From Streptomyces sp. NBC_00078 (GTDB lineage: Bacteria; Actinomycetota; Actinomycetes; Streptomycetales; Streptomycetaceae): a DNA stretch of 64,000 nt. The DNA lies in assembly GCF_026343335.1 (NCBI RefSeq), contig NZ_JAPELX010000001.1, forward strand, positions 558,001-622,000, read 5' to 3'. This document shows, one piece after another, positions 1 through 8,391 of this stretch; the first letter of the stretch is position 1; each line of letters begins with the position of its first letter. The notes beneath the pieces were generated by a model. The model ran no database searches, was not told where the DNA came from, and saw only the letters and a list, made by a program, of their open reading frames with translations. The position numbers and the translations under genes are program-made.

Positions 1-112
1 CCTGGGCCCGGGAGCGCTGCCCTGGATCGCGCTCCCGCTGATCACGGCCGCCCTCGTCACCGTGGCCGTCGCCCGTCGGCATGCCTTTCCGGCAGCGCGG
101 GGGCGTATCTAG
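1..112 (+). CDS. C-terminal end of a membrane protein (partial)
   Basis: Only the last 36 codons of this gene are in the window, read from base 2 to a TAG at 110-112. They encode a hydrophobic stretch (roughly LPWIALPLITAALVTVAVA) followed by a short basic tail rich in Arg, as expected for a final transmembrane helix with a cytoplasmic end. The protein could be a transporter permease or another integral membrane protein, but too little is visible to name a family. No terminator hairpin is obvious directly after the stop. Confidence 0.5.
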   Translation, partial: LGPGALPWIALPLITAALVTVAVARRHAFPAARGRI

Positions 113-562
113 GCCGCTGCGGAGATCACAGCAAAGCGGCCTCCAGCGAGCACGGGCGATGTGCGACGCCGCGCACGCCTGGGTGGGCCCCGGGCGCGGA
201 TCGTGTACGTCGCCCCGTCGCGGCAACTGTCCTCGTGGCCGGCCGAGTTGGGGGTTCCCGCTGCGCCGGTGCGGGCGCTGACGTTCAACGAGGTCGCGCC
301 GGATCTGGTGGTGGAAGGCCCTGTGCCCGAGCCGGTTCAGGAGGTGCGGGCCTGCGCCTTCACGGCCGGGGCGCCTGAGCATCACCGGGCCGCTGTTCCC
401 GAGATGCAGGGGCAGGCCACGGTGCCTACGATCTATGGGGAACCAGACCAGGTGGACGGCCCGGTCTCCTCCGAGGGAGGAGGCGCTTGCCCTTGTTGTC
501 GGCACATCGGCTGCCCCGGCTGTCCGCGCGTTTTCCGCTGAAGGCGAAGGGCTGAGCCCGCC
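113..562. other. Intergenic stretch with no supportable gene
   Basis: About 450 bases separate the membrane-protein stop from the methyltransferase. An open frame at 161-541 (+) gives an Arg- and Pro-rich protein ending in a small Cys cluster (CPCCRHIGCPGC). I recognise no family and see no ribosome binding site for it. It could be a decayed gene or chance coding in GC-rich DNA. The promoter of the methyltransferase gene must lie here or further upstream. Confidence 0.4.
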
Positions 563-1291
563 ATGGCGACCCGCAACGACGACGTCGACTGGGACGCCTG
601 GCCGGTCGCGGACTACCTCGCGGAGAACTATCGCGACCTGCACCGGTCCGACGCCGCGGTGATCAGTCACCACTCGGCGTTCTACCGGCGGTTCGTGCCG
701 GGTTCCGTCGGCCGCTCGGTGGAGTTCGGGGCCGGCCCCAATCTGTATCCCCTGATTCTCGCGGCCGCCGCGAGTCGCCGTATCGAGGCCGTCGAGGCGG
801 GGGCGGGCAACATCGCCTACCTGGAGAACCAGATCCTCTGCGGCCCCGACGCCAGCTGGCAGCCGTTCCACGCGCTGTCCCGGCGCCTGAACCCTGATCT
901 GCCGGCCACGCTGGCCGGGGCACTGGCACACGTCAACGTCGTCCACGCCGACGTCAGGGAGCTGGAGCCCGCCGGCTACGAGCTGGCGTCGATGCACTTC
1001 GTCGCCGAGGGCGCCACCGAGGACTTCGCGGAGTTCACCGACTTCTGCCGCGCCTTCGTCCGCTGCGTGGTTCCCGGCGGGCACCTGGTGGCCGCCTTCA
1101 TGGAGAACATGCCCACCTACCGCATCGGGCCCGCGTCCCGCTGGCCGGGCTGCCCGGTGAATCCGGAGATCGTCACCAGGGTGTTCACCCCGATGACCCG
1201 CGACCTGTCCGTCACGCGCATCGACAGCGACCCGGCACAGCCGGAGCACGGGGACTCCGGGATGGTGCTGATGACCGCCGTGGCCCGTTAG
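563..1291 (+). CDS. SAM-dependent methyltransferase, NNMT/PNMT-like
   Basis: This 242-residue protein has a class I methyltransferase core. A loop with FGAGPNLYP near residue 57 matches the glycine-rich SAM-binding motif I, and VEAGAGN fits the acidic end of strand 2. The N-terminal region (WDAWPVADYLAENYRDLHRSDAAVISHH) resembles the start of the actinobacterial proteins annotated as NNMT/PNMT/TEMT-like methyltransferases. The substrate cannot be read from the sequence. The protein is probably cytosolic, as no signal or membrane segment is present. It is transcribed alone and ends at a strong hairpin shared with the convergent chaplin gene. The ATG at 563 has only a weak upstream GA-rich stretch. 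Confidence 0.75.
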   Translation: MATRNDDVDWDAWPVADYLAENYRDLHRSDAAVISHHSAFYRRFVPGSVGRSVEFGAGPNLYPLILAAAASRRIEAVEAGAGNIAYLENQILCGPDASWQPFHALSRRLNPDLPATLAGALAHVNVVHADVRELEPAGYELASMHFVAEGATEDFAEFTDFCRAFVRCVVPGGHLVAAFMENMPTYRIGPASRWPGCPVNPEIVTRVFTPMTRDLSVTRIDSDPAQPEHGDSGMVLMTAVAR

Positions 1292-1328
1292 ACGAGCTGG
1301 AGGACGTGGCCCCACCCGGGTCGCTGGA

Positions 1329-1358
1329 GGCCCTGCCGGTCCCCCGCCCGGCAGGGCC
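1329..1358. terminator. Bidirectional terminator hairpin
   Basis: An 11-bp perfect stem (GGCCCTGCCGG paired with CCGGCAGGGCC) with an 8-nt loop is followed by TTT on the plus strand. It lies between the convergent methyltransferase and chaplin genes and can serve both. Confidence 0.8.
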
Positions 1359-1385
1359 TTTCCTCGCTGCGCTGGGTGGGTGCGG

Positions 1386-2063
1386 TCAGCGTGTCGCCCG
1401 TCGCCGCAAGCTCCGGTGGACGGCGGCTCCGCCCAGGACCAGCGCGACGCTCGCCGCGGCGGCGGGGAGTGTCTGGTCGGCGCCGGTGTGGGCGAGGGAG
1501 GGCGGGGTCTCCAGCGGCGTGGTGCGCTGTGCGGTCACCTGCTGCGGATGCGCCTTGGCCGGAGCGGACGGCTTCGGCGCCGGCTTGGCGCGGTGGTGAG
1601 CGCGGCCGGAGCTGTTCCTGGACTCGTTGCCGACAGCAGCGTTGCCGACGCCGACCACGTTCGCCGTGTTCCCGCTGACGTTCACCGGGACATGCAACGG
1701 GAGCTGGACGGTGTTGCCCGAGACCACCCCCGGCGAATCCTTTCCGCTGCCGTCCGCCGCGCTGCCGCCGAAGGTGGCCTTGCCCGCTGCGTGCTTGCCT
1801 CGCGCGCTCCTGTTGACACAGCTGTTGCCCACGGCGGGGTTGAGGAGCCCCACCACGTTCACCGTGTTCCCGCACACGTTCACCGGGACATGCACCGGCA
1901 GCTGGACGGTGTTGCCCGAGATCACGCCGGGCGAATCGGCACTGAAACCGTTCGCGGCGGAGCCCCCGTCGGCCGCGAAAGCGACGCTCACCGGACCCGC
2001 CAGAGCCATCGCGCCCGAAGCCGCGGCGACGGCGATCACACCATTTCGGGTAACCCTTCTCAT
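1386..2063 (-). CDS. Long chaplin with two chaplin domains and a LAxTG sortase signal
   Basis: The protein is a cell-wall-anchored hydrophobic surface protein of aerial hyphae and spores, of the ChpA/B/C layout. The 225-residue product has a Sec signal peptide (residues 1-30, ending AFA), a first chaplin domain at about 38-88, a second at about 105-152, a Pro/Ala/Lys-rich spacer, then LAHTG, a hydrophobic helix and RRR. The first domain keeps the two conserved cysteines (C64 and C82). In the second both are replaced by serine (S130, S148). The start at 2063 is preferred over an upstream in-frame codon because the signal peptide begins there and a GCAGGGAA ribosome site precedes it. In other Streptomyces, sortases SrtE1/E2 anchor LAxTG chaplins and the short chaplins then assemble on them. 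Confidence 0.92.
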   Translation of the reverse strand: MRRVTRNGVIAVAAASGAMALAGPVSVAFAADGGSAANGFSADSPGVISGNTVQLPVHVPVNVCGNTVNVVGLLNPAVGNSCVNRSARGKHAAGKATFGGSAADGSGKDSPGVVSGNTVQLPLHVPVNVSGNTANVVGVGNAAVGNESRNSSGRAHHRAKPAPKPSAPAKAHPQQVTAQRTTPLETPPSLAHTGADQTLPAAAASVALVLGGAAVHRSLRRRATR

Positions 2064-2358
2064 AGGTTCCCTGCCTTCCAGACATGGTCGCGGGCACGTA
2101 CCCGCGCCGGAGAAGCGGGCACTGGCCCGCACGGGTTAAAACGCGGGCGAACCATCCGGGTTATGGCTTATCGGTCTTTCACCCCATCGAGCGACACGGT
2201 TATCGAACTAGCAGCAAACCTGCCGTATGCGCACGCAGGGTGCGCAGGGTAGGGCACTCCGTGAGGTCCCGCTGGCCCGGAGGCGGGCCCCGCAGCGCCC
2301 GCTTATCGTGATCGAGGCGCCGTTCTCCCGGTCCCCGGCGGGCGCCCTGGAGGCATCG

Positions 2359-3936
2359 ATGCTGGCCAAGTTGCCAACGCGGCCCGCTGTCCGACGCTGC
2401 GCCGTCAGCGGAGCCGTGGGTCTGGCCCTGGTGGCCGCGGGTCTGCCCGCCGCGGCCTCGGACGGCTCCGGCCCCGATCTGACGCGGTTCTACCGGCAGA
2501 AGATCGTCTGGTCCGCGTGCCAGGGCGACGACATGCCCAAGGACCTTCAGTGCGGCAGGATCACGGTCCCGCTCGACTACACCGAGCCGAAGGCCGGCAC
2601 GCTCGACCTGGCGCTGGCCCGCTACCGGGCAACGGGCAAGAAGCGGGGCTCGGTGCTGCTGAACTTCGGCGGTCCCGGCGGCGCGGGCGTCCCTGAACTC
2701 GCCGCGGGCGGCGACGACTTCATGGGCCTCACGAACGGCTACGACGTGGTGACGTTCGACCCGCGCGGGGTCGGCAGGTCCTCCCCGGTCAGCTGCGGAG
2801 ACGGCGCCGCCGAGGCCTCGGATGCGACCGGCGAGAACGCGGTGGCCGACGATCCGCGGGCCATGCTCGAAGCGTTGCGGACGGCGGCCGCCCAGTGCGC
2901 GAAGCACTCGGGTCCGGTACTCCCCCACATCGGCACGGTGAACTCCGCGCGCGACATGGACGTGATGCGCGAGGCGCTCGGTGACAAGAAGCTCAACTAC
3001 CTCGGTTTCTCCTACGGAACCCGCCTCGGCGCGGTCTACGCGGCCCAGTTCCCCGAGAAGGTCGGCCGGCTGGTGCTCGACGGGGTGGACACGCTGACCG
3101 AACCGATGTCCGAACAGGGAGTGGCGGGCGCCGAAGGGCAGCAGACGGCGCTGGAGGACTTCATCACGTGGTGCGCCAAGGACATCGCCTGCCCGTTCGG
3201 ACAGGATCCGCGCGACGGCCGGGAGCAGGTCGTCCACCTCGTCGACTCCCTCGACGAGGACCCGGTGTCGACGGACTTCGGCCAGAAGTTCTCCGGGCAG
3301 GACCTCGTGGGCGCCATCAGCCAGGCGCTCTACAGCAAGGAGCTGTGGCCGTCACTGGAGCGGGCGCTCGGCCAGCTGGTCGAGGACGGTGACACACGCG
3401 GAGTGATGGGCTTCGCGAGCGGCGGCGCCGTGCTCCCCGTACGCGGGCGCACCGGCGGCGGGCTGGTCGACGCCAACGACGTCCCGCTAGACAACCTTCC
3501 GGCGGCGCTGATGGCGATCAACTGCGCGGACGATCCCGACCGCCCCGCCGCGGACACGATCCTCAAGGACCTCGGCCGGCTGCGCGCCGAGTACGAGCAG
3601 GCGTCCCCCGTCTTCGGCCGCTACCGCCTCACCGAGCTGCTGATGTGCTACGGCCGCCCCAAGGGCACCGATTTCATACGCAAGGACGTGCATGACGTCC
3701 ACACGCCGAAGATGCTCCTCGTCGGCACCCGCGGCGACCCGGCGACGCCGTACCGCTGGACCGTGGAGACGGCGCAGCGGCTCGGCTCCTCGGCCGTGGT
3801 GCTCGACAACAAGGGCGAGGGACACACCGGTTACGCGTCGTCCAAGTGCGTACACCTGAAGGTCGACAGCTTCCTGCTGTACGGCAGCCTGCCGCCGACC
3901 GGCAGTTCATGCGGGCCCGAGGAGGAGGACGACTGA
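2359..3936 (+). CDS. Secreted tripeptidyl aminopeptidase-like protease, alpha/beta hydrolase family S33
   Basis: This 525-residue secreted exopeptidase resembles the Streptomyces SlpD/SlpE and tripeptidyl aminopeptidase group. It has a signal peptide of about 30 residues, then the alpha/beta hydrolase fold. NFGGPGGAG forms the oxyanion region, DPRGVGRSSP follows, GFSYGTRLG carries the nucleophile serine, LLVGTRGDPATP carries the acid and GEGHTGY carries the histidine. A C-terminal TAP-type lid domain is present. The ATG at 2359 is chosen because GGAGG lies six bases upstream and the signal peptide starts there; a longer frame back to 2227 has neither feature. The gene stands alone and is divergent from the chaplin. 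It probably releases peptides from extracellular protein during growth. Confidence 0.88.
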   Translation: MLAKLPTRPAVRRCAVSGAVGLALVAAGLPAAASDGSGPDLTRFYRQKIVWSACQGDDMPKDLQCGRITVPLDYTEPKAGTLDLALARYRATGKKRGSVLLNFGGPGGAGVPELAAGGDDFMGLTNGYDVVTFDPRGVGRSSPVSCGDGAAEASDATGENAVADDPRAMLEALRTAAAQCAKHSGPVLPHIGTVNSARDMDVMREALGDKKLNYLGFSYGTRLGAVYAAQFPEKVGRLVLDGVDTLTEPMSEQGVAGAEGQQTALEDFITWCAKDIACPFGQDPRDGREQVVHLVDSLDEDPVSTDFGQKFSGQDLVGAISQALYSKELWPSLERALGQLVEDGDTRGVMGFASGGAVLPVRGRTGGGLVDANDVPLDNLPAALMAINCADDPDRPAADTILKDLGRLRAEYEQASPVFGRYRLTELLMCYGRPKGTDFIRKDVHDVHTPKMLLVGTRGDPATPYRWTVETAQRLGSSAVVLDNKGEGHTGYASSKCVHLKVDSFLLYGSLPPTGSSCGPEEEDD

Positions 3937-4209
3937 GTCGCCGCCCGGACGAACCTCAACTCCGGTACCACGGCCCGGTGTTGGCGAGGACGCACATGCT
4001 CCGTCAGCCGGCCCGTCATCGTGAGGCGCCCCGCCCGGGCGTCCTTCTCGACCTGCGTCACGAGGCGTCCCGCGTGGGCCGGGACCGCGTTGAACGGCGA
4101 TGCGGAGAGCGCCACCCGGCAGCCGAGCGACAGAGCAGTGAAATGTCCCGTATGCCTGGCTCAGCTGCCCCTGATGCCCGATCGGCGAAACGGTCCTATG
4201 GTGCTTGTT

Positions 4210-5307
4210 ATGGAGCACGACCTGAGTCCCTCAACCTTGTCCGAGCTCCGGCGCCCGCGCGCCTATCCGGCCGTGTCCGTGCTGACGCCGACACATCGCC
4301 GGGAGCCCGAAAACGCCCAGGATCCGGTCCGGCTGCGCAATGTGGTGGCCGAGGCCAAGAAACAGCTGGAGTCCGATCCCTCGGTCACCCGGGAACGGCG
4401 CCACGACGTGGTTCACCAGCTCGACCAAGCCCTCAGGGAGGTGGATCTGGCGCACGCCGAGGACGGTCTGGCGATCTTCGCCGCTCCGGGCGAGCACCAG
4501 GTGTGGTCGCTCGCCCGTACCGTGCCGGAGCGTGTGGTGCTCTCCGACACCTTCCTGACCCGCAACCTCGTCTCCGCGCACGCCGCCGAGCGGCCGTTCT
4601 GGGTGCTGTCGGTCTCCTCCGACCGGGCCACCCTGTGGAGCGGCGGCGCGGATCGCGTCGTGGAGGACCGGGCCGGCAGCTTCCCCCTGACCAGGCGCCC
4701 CGAGAACTTCGACGCCGAGCGGCAGGAGCAGATCGGCGACTTCCCGAGCACCTACCGCGACGAGGGCACCCGGCACTTCCTGCGGGAGGCCGACGCCTCG
4801 ATGGGCATGGTCCTGCGCGAGCAGCCGCGGCCCCTCTACGTCACCGGTGAACAGGCGGCCCTGTCGGCGCTGGACGAGGTCGGCAGCGTCACCAAGGAGG
4901 CGGTGCACCTGCCCCATGGCGGTCTCGCCCACGGCACTCCCGACGCCGTGTGGCAGGCGGTACGGCCGATGATCGCCGCCGAGGCCCGCAGAAGCAGCGA
5001 CGCCGTGGCCCGGGAGCTCGAGGCGGCACGTGGCCGCAAGGCGTTCGCGGCCGGTGTCGACGAGGTCTGGCAGAGCGCCCGCGAGGGCCGGGTACGGCTG
5101 CTCGCCGTCGAGGAGAACTACCGCATGACGGTGCGCGACGTCCTCGGCGACCACCTCGTCCCGGCCGCCGGCGGTGACCTCGACTCCCGCGAGGACATCG
5201 TGGACGAGATCGTCGAGCAGTGCCTGGAGACGGGCGCGGACGTCCGGTTCGTACCGGACGGCATGCTGGGCGACGCCCACGGGATCGCGGGGGTCCTGCG
5301 CTACTGA
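4210..5307 (+). CDS. baeRF-family protein, Balon/eRF1-like ribosome factor
   Basis: This 365-residue cytosolic protein belongs to the bacterial archaeo-eukaryotic release factor (baeRF) group, which includes the ribosome hibernation factor Balon. The N-terminal half (YPAVSVLTPTHRREPENAQDP, then DGLAIFAAPGEHQVWSL) matches the baeRF opening. The C-terminal domain ends LETGADVRFVPDGMLGDAHGIAGVLRY, the eRF1 domain-3-like close typical of these proteins. Older annotations often call members chemotaxis proteins. The central GGQ loop of true release factors is not seen, which agrees with a hibernation or stress role rather than termination. The ATG at 4210 lacks a clear ribosome site, and an in-frame ATG at 4198 is an alternative; the mRNA may be leaderless. 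The gene is monocistronic and convergent with the phospholipase gene. Confidence 0.8.
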   Translation: MEHDLSPSTLSELRRPRAYPAVSVLTPTHRREPENAQDPVRLRNVVAEAKKQLESDPSVTRERRHDVVHQLDQALREVDLAHAEDGLAIFAAPGEHQVWSLARTVPERVVLSDTFLTRNLVSAHAAERPFWVLSVSSDRATLWSGGADRVVEDRAGSFPLTRRPENFDAERQEQIGDFPSTYRDEGTRHFLREADASMGMVLREQPRPLYVTGEQAALSALDEVGSVTKEAVHLPHGGLAHGTPDAVWQAVRPMIAAEARRSSDAVARELEAARGRKAFAAGVDEVWQSAREGRVRLLAVEENYRMTVRDVLGDHLVPAAGGDLDSREDIVDEIVEQCLETGADVRFVPDGMLGDAHGIAGVLRY

Positions 5308-5337
5308 CCCTGCCCGGTACGAGTACTGCGCCGAGCG

Positions 5338-7386
5338 TCAGCCGCTGGTGCTCGGCGCACCCGTCTCCAGGTGCCCGGTGAACCGGCGCGACCAGGAAGC
5401 GTCGGAGTCGACGGTGACCGTGAAGTCGTACCAGCCGTCCTGGTACGCCACCGCGTTGAAGGCGTCCTCCGCCCATCCCCCCGCGGCCACGGTGTACGTC
5501 CATGGGCCGTCGCCGCGATAGTGGCCGGCGGTGATGGTGAACTGCACCGGCACGGAACCGGAGTTGACCATCCTGAAGTAGATCGCGAGCTTTCCCGTAC
5601 CCGCTTCGACGGCGTAACGGGTGCTCACCTCGGCCGACTTGCCGGCCTTCGTCGCGTCGCCCCGGAAGCGCCGCAGGAAGCGGTTGGGGCCGACCATGGT
5701 GAAGTCGTACCTGCCGTCGCCGTGGCCGGCGCCGATGTTGAAAGAGCCGGTGGCCGTGCCGCCGGGGTCGACGGTGTACTGCCACGGTGTGGTGTCCCGG
5801 TAGGCGCCCGGGTGGAGGGAGAAGTGCGCGGCACGCCGGGCGGCGCCGCCCTGGTTGGCCATGGCGAACCGGGCGAGGATCCTGCCGTCCGTCCCGAACT
5901 CCAGATGGTCCAGCCAGCCGTTCGGCTGGTACGGCAGCGCGCGGGCGGGGCGGCTGCCGGGTTCCTGGGTGGGCAGGGCGTTGGTCGTGGGGACGGGGTC
6001 GGGCAGCGGCCCGCAGGTGTCGTAGCCGATGACGCTCGTCGCGGGCAGCGGCACCGTGCCGTACACGGGGTGGGCGAAGTCGAAGGCGCCGGTCAGGTCA
6101 CCGCTGACCTTGCGGCGCCAGGCGCTGATGTCGGGGCACGTCGCGGGCTTGCCCAGAGCCGCCGTCCAGGTCTCCAGGAAGCGTAGGACCGAGGTGTGGT
6201 CGAAGACCTCCGAGGAGACCCAACCGCCCCGTGTCCAGGGCGAGATGACGATCATCGGGACGCGGAATCCGAAGCCGTACGGCACCCCGTCGAGGAACTC
6301 CCCGGCGGTTCCCGCGGGCGGGACCGGGGGCGGGACGTGATCGAAGCAGCCGTCGTTCTCGTCGTAGTTGAGGAACAGGACGGTGGAGTCGGAGACGTCA
6401 CTGTCGGCGGCGAGGGCCCGGTAGACGAGGTCGACGAAGTGGGCGCCGTCGCCGGGCGGGGCGAAGGGGTGCTCGGAGAAGGCCTGGTTGGCGACCACCC
6501 AGGAAACCTGCGGCAGGGTGCCCGCGAGAACGTCGGCCCTGATGGCGGCGGCGATGTCGTCGGGGGTCGAGCCCGTCACCCTGGGAACGGAGGCCATGCC
6601 GCGGTCGTGGAGGGGGTTGCCGGGTCCGGCGTTCGCGAAGTTCTTGAAATAGGCGCAGCCGTTGTCGCCGTAGTTGTCCGCCGCGTTCTGGTAGACCTTC
6701 CAACTCACCCCGGCGTTCTGCAGCGCCTCGGCGTAGTTCTGCCAGGTCAGGCCGGACTCGTCGCCGCCGTCGTGACTCGAGGAGTCGACCTTGCCGCTCC
6801 ACAGATAGGTGCGGTTGGGGCCGGTCGCGCTGAGCGCGGAGCAGAAGTAGGCGTCGCAGACGGTGTAGTTGTCGGCGAGCGCGTAGTGGAAGGGGATGTC
6901 GGAGCGGTCCAGGTAACCGAGCGAGCGCACGTTCCCCACGCCGGACACCCAGTTGTCCAGGCGGCCCTTGTTCCAGGCGGAGTGCTGGGAGGACCAGGTG
7001 TGCGGCAGCTCGGCGTTGCACTGGGCGAGGGTCCCGCCGTCCATGCCGCCCGCGTCAGGGGTGGCGCTGAGCTTCCACGGGTACTGGCGCCCCGAGCCGT
7101 TCGGCTGGTTGAAGACCGGGTGGCCACCGGCGAGCGTGATGCCGCTGCGGTCGTCGAAGCCCCTGACGCCCTTCAGGCGCCCGAAGTAGTGGTCGAAGCT
7201 GCGGTTCTCCTGCATGAGGATCACCACGTGCCTCACGTCCGAGATCGTGCCGGTCGCCGCACTCTGCGCGGTGACCTCAGTGCCCGTACCGACGCGCGTC
7301 GCCGTGCCCGTAGCGACGCCCGTCGCCATGCCCGCCGCGACGGTCGCGCCGAAACCCACGAAGCCCCTTCGGCTGATCGGTGTCAT
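5338..7386 (-). CDS. Tat-exported phospholipase C, non-haemolytic PLC/phosphoesterase family
   Basis: This 682-residue secreted enzyme hydrolyses phosphodiester head groups of phospholipids. The start carries a twin-arginine signal (MTPISRRGFVGFG), followed by the phosphoesterase catalytic domain. HVVILMQENRSFDHYFG holds the conserved Glu-Asn-Arg metal-site motif, and FLNYDENDGCFDHVPPP and EHPFAP hold other metal ligands. Two C-terminal repeats of the bacterial PLC accessory domain (DUF756) follow, at about residues 500-585 and 595-680; each contains a G-x-Y-x-F-T segment. The full length is usual for this family. Such enzymes are often induced by phosphate starvation, but I see no clear PHO box. 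The gene lies 140 bp downstream of the SsgA-like gene on the same strand. Confidence 0.92.
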   Translation of the reverse strand: MTPISRRGFVGFGATVAAGMATGVATGTATRVGTGTEVTAQSAATGTISDVRHVVILMQENRSFDHYFGRLKGVRGFDDRSGITLAGGHPVFNQPNGSGRQYPWKLSATPDAGGMDGGTLAQCNAELPHTWSSQHSAWNKGRLDNWVSGVGNVRSLGYLDRSDIPFHYALADNYTVCDAYFCSALSATGPNRTYLWSGKVDSSSHDGGDESGLTWQNYAEALQNAGVSWKVYQNAADNYGDNGCAYFKNFANAGPGNPLHDRGMASVPRVTGSTPDDIAAAIRADVLAGTLPQVSWVVANQAFSEHPFAPPGDGAHFVDLVYRALAADSDVSDSTVLFLNYDENDGCFDHVPPPVPPAGTAGEFLDGVPYGFGFRVPMIVISPWTRGGWVSSEVFDHTSVLRFLETWTAALGKPATCPDISAWRRKVSGDLTGAFDFAHPVYGTVPLPATSVIGYDTCGPLPDPVPTTNALPTQEPGSRPARALPYQPNGWLDHLEFGTDGRILARFAMANQGGAARRAAHFSLHPGAYRDTTPWQYTVDPGGTATGSFNIGAGHGDGRYDFTMVGPNRFLRRFRGDATKAGKSAEVSTRYAVEAGTGKLAIYFRMVNSGSVPVQFTITAGHYRGDGPWTYTVAAGGWAEDAFNAVAYQDGWYDFTVTVDSDASWSRRFTGHLETGAPSTSG

Positions 7387-7526
7387 CGGCCCCGTCCTCG
7401 TCACCGGAGTGCCCGGGCGGCACACCGCGGCAAGGCTGCCCGCGGTGCCCGTCAGGGGCCGTACCTGTGTGGTGAGCCCGAGATGAACAGGAGCCAAAAC
7501 CGTCCTCCACAGGGGCGCGAGGGTCG

Positions 7527-7940
7527 TCAGACACTGCCGAACAGCGAGTTCAGGCCCTCGTCCACGGCCGCACCGACGTCCTCCTGCCCGGCGGCGACCA
7601 CGGCGTAGGTGCGCAGCAGGAACCGGCGCAGGGCGTCGGTGTCGAACTGCAGCAGGGCCAGGCCGTAGGGCGAATGGAACTCCACAACTGTACGGGCCCG
7701 GCCGCACGGCCAGATGTGCACGTCGCCCCCGCCGGCGGGGCCACGCAGCCCCTCCTCCAGCAGAGAACGGCCGAAGGTCCAGGTGACCCCCGTGCCGTCG
7801 AGGGAGACCTCCGGCGGGAAGTCGAGGTACACGGCCAGCGGATCCGTGGCGGCATAGCGCAACGTGGCGGGAACGGGGAGCTCCTGCTCGTCGGCGGTGA
7901 TCAGACGGCCGTGGGCGGGCTGTCGGAGGGTGATGTCCAT
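7527..7940 (-). CDS. SsgA-like sporulation/cell division protein (SALP)
   Basis: This 137-residue cytosolic protein belongs to the actinomycete-specific SsgA/SsgB family, whose members help position septa and control peptidoglycan remodelling during sporulation. The visible family signature is the central block AVYLDFP with TGVTWTFGRSLL, then GDVHIWPC and the late VVEFHSPYGLALLQF helix region. Length fits the family (130-145). The ATG at 7938-7940 is preceded by GGGGAGA at good spacing, so longer upstream frames are rejected. It is not near the usual ssgA/ssgR or ssgB neighbours, so it is probably one of the species-variable paralogues. The 450-bp leader region contains a Crp-type palindrome. 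Confidence 0.88.
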   Translation of the reverse strand: MDITLRQPAHGRLITADEQELPVPATLRYAATDPLAVYLDFPPEVSLDGTGVTWTFGRSLLEEGLRGPAGGGDVHIWPCGRARTVVEFHSPYGLALLQFDTDALRRFLLRTYAVVAAGQEDVGAAVDEGLNSLFGSV

Positions 7941-8391
7941 GGTCGGTCTCCCCTGCGGTAGGAGGTCGGCCGGATTTCCGGTGTGCTTGTACGAGCACGC
8001 AGGTGCCGTTCGCATTACGTGGAAGCGCTTGCGACTTTGTGTGACCTGCGTCACTTGGCTGCCAGGGCCATTCCTGTCGCGTCCCGCCGCGCGTGAGGCG
8101 AGGCGGGATCACTGGGCCGCCATAGAACAAGCAGCCGTCGAACGCGCGATTGAACGCCCGCCAGGAGTGCTCACCGGAACGTCAAATCGCGTACTCTGCC
8201 TACGACTTGGCCCGTCAGCGGCGTACGCCATCCGCACTGCACGGTCACCCCGTGAAGACTGTGGCATATGCCAGAAGCACCACCGTATCGGGTGTTGCCG
8301 AATCCCTTACAGGGCGTCGCGGGCTGTGCCACAGTCGTAACGGTCCCCAAGCCGTCAGCCCCGGTCGTACCGTCCCGCATCGGAGTGCGTC
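7941..8391. other. Divergent promoter region of the SsgA-like and PAS-PP2C genes
   Basis: This 451-base gap contains no supportable gene. It must hold the promoters for both flanking genes. Two palindromes lie close together on the SsgA-like side: AAGCGCTT at 8023-8030, which resembles a LacI/GalR-type core, and a GTG-N6-GTCAC element at 8041-8054. GGAG just before 8392 is the ribosome site of the phosphatase gene. Confidence 0.6.
8041..8054. promoter_or_regulatory. Crp-type operator candidate
   Basis: The sequence GTGACCTGCGTCAC is a perfect 5-4-5 inverted repeat. It fits both the classical TGTGA-N6-TCACA form (one mismatch at the end) and the GTG-N6-GNCAC form I recall for Streptomyces Crp. 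It lies about 100 bases upstream of the SsgA-like start codon. Function is inferred from the match only. Confidence 0.5.

Noticed and set aside
6196..7608. A 470-codon plus-strand frame opposite the phospholipase gene
   Set aside because: Repeated GVGDV-type low-complexity text and no known domain; the minus strand has a complete PLC with signal peptide.
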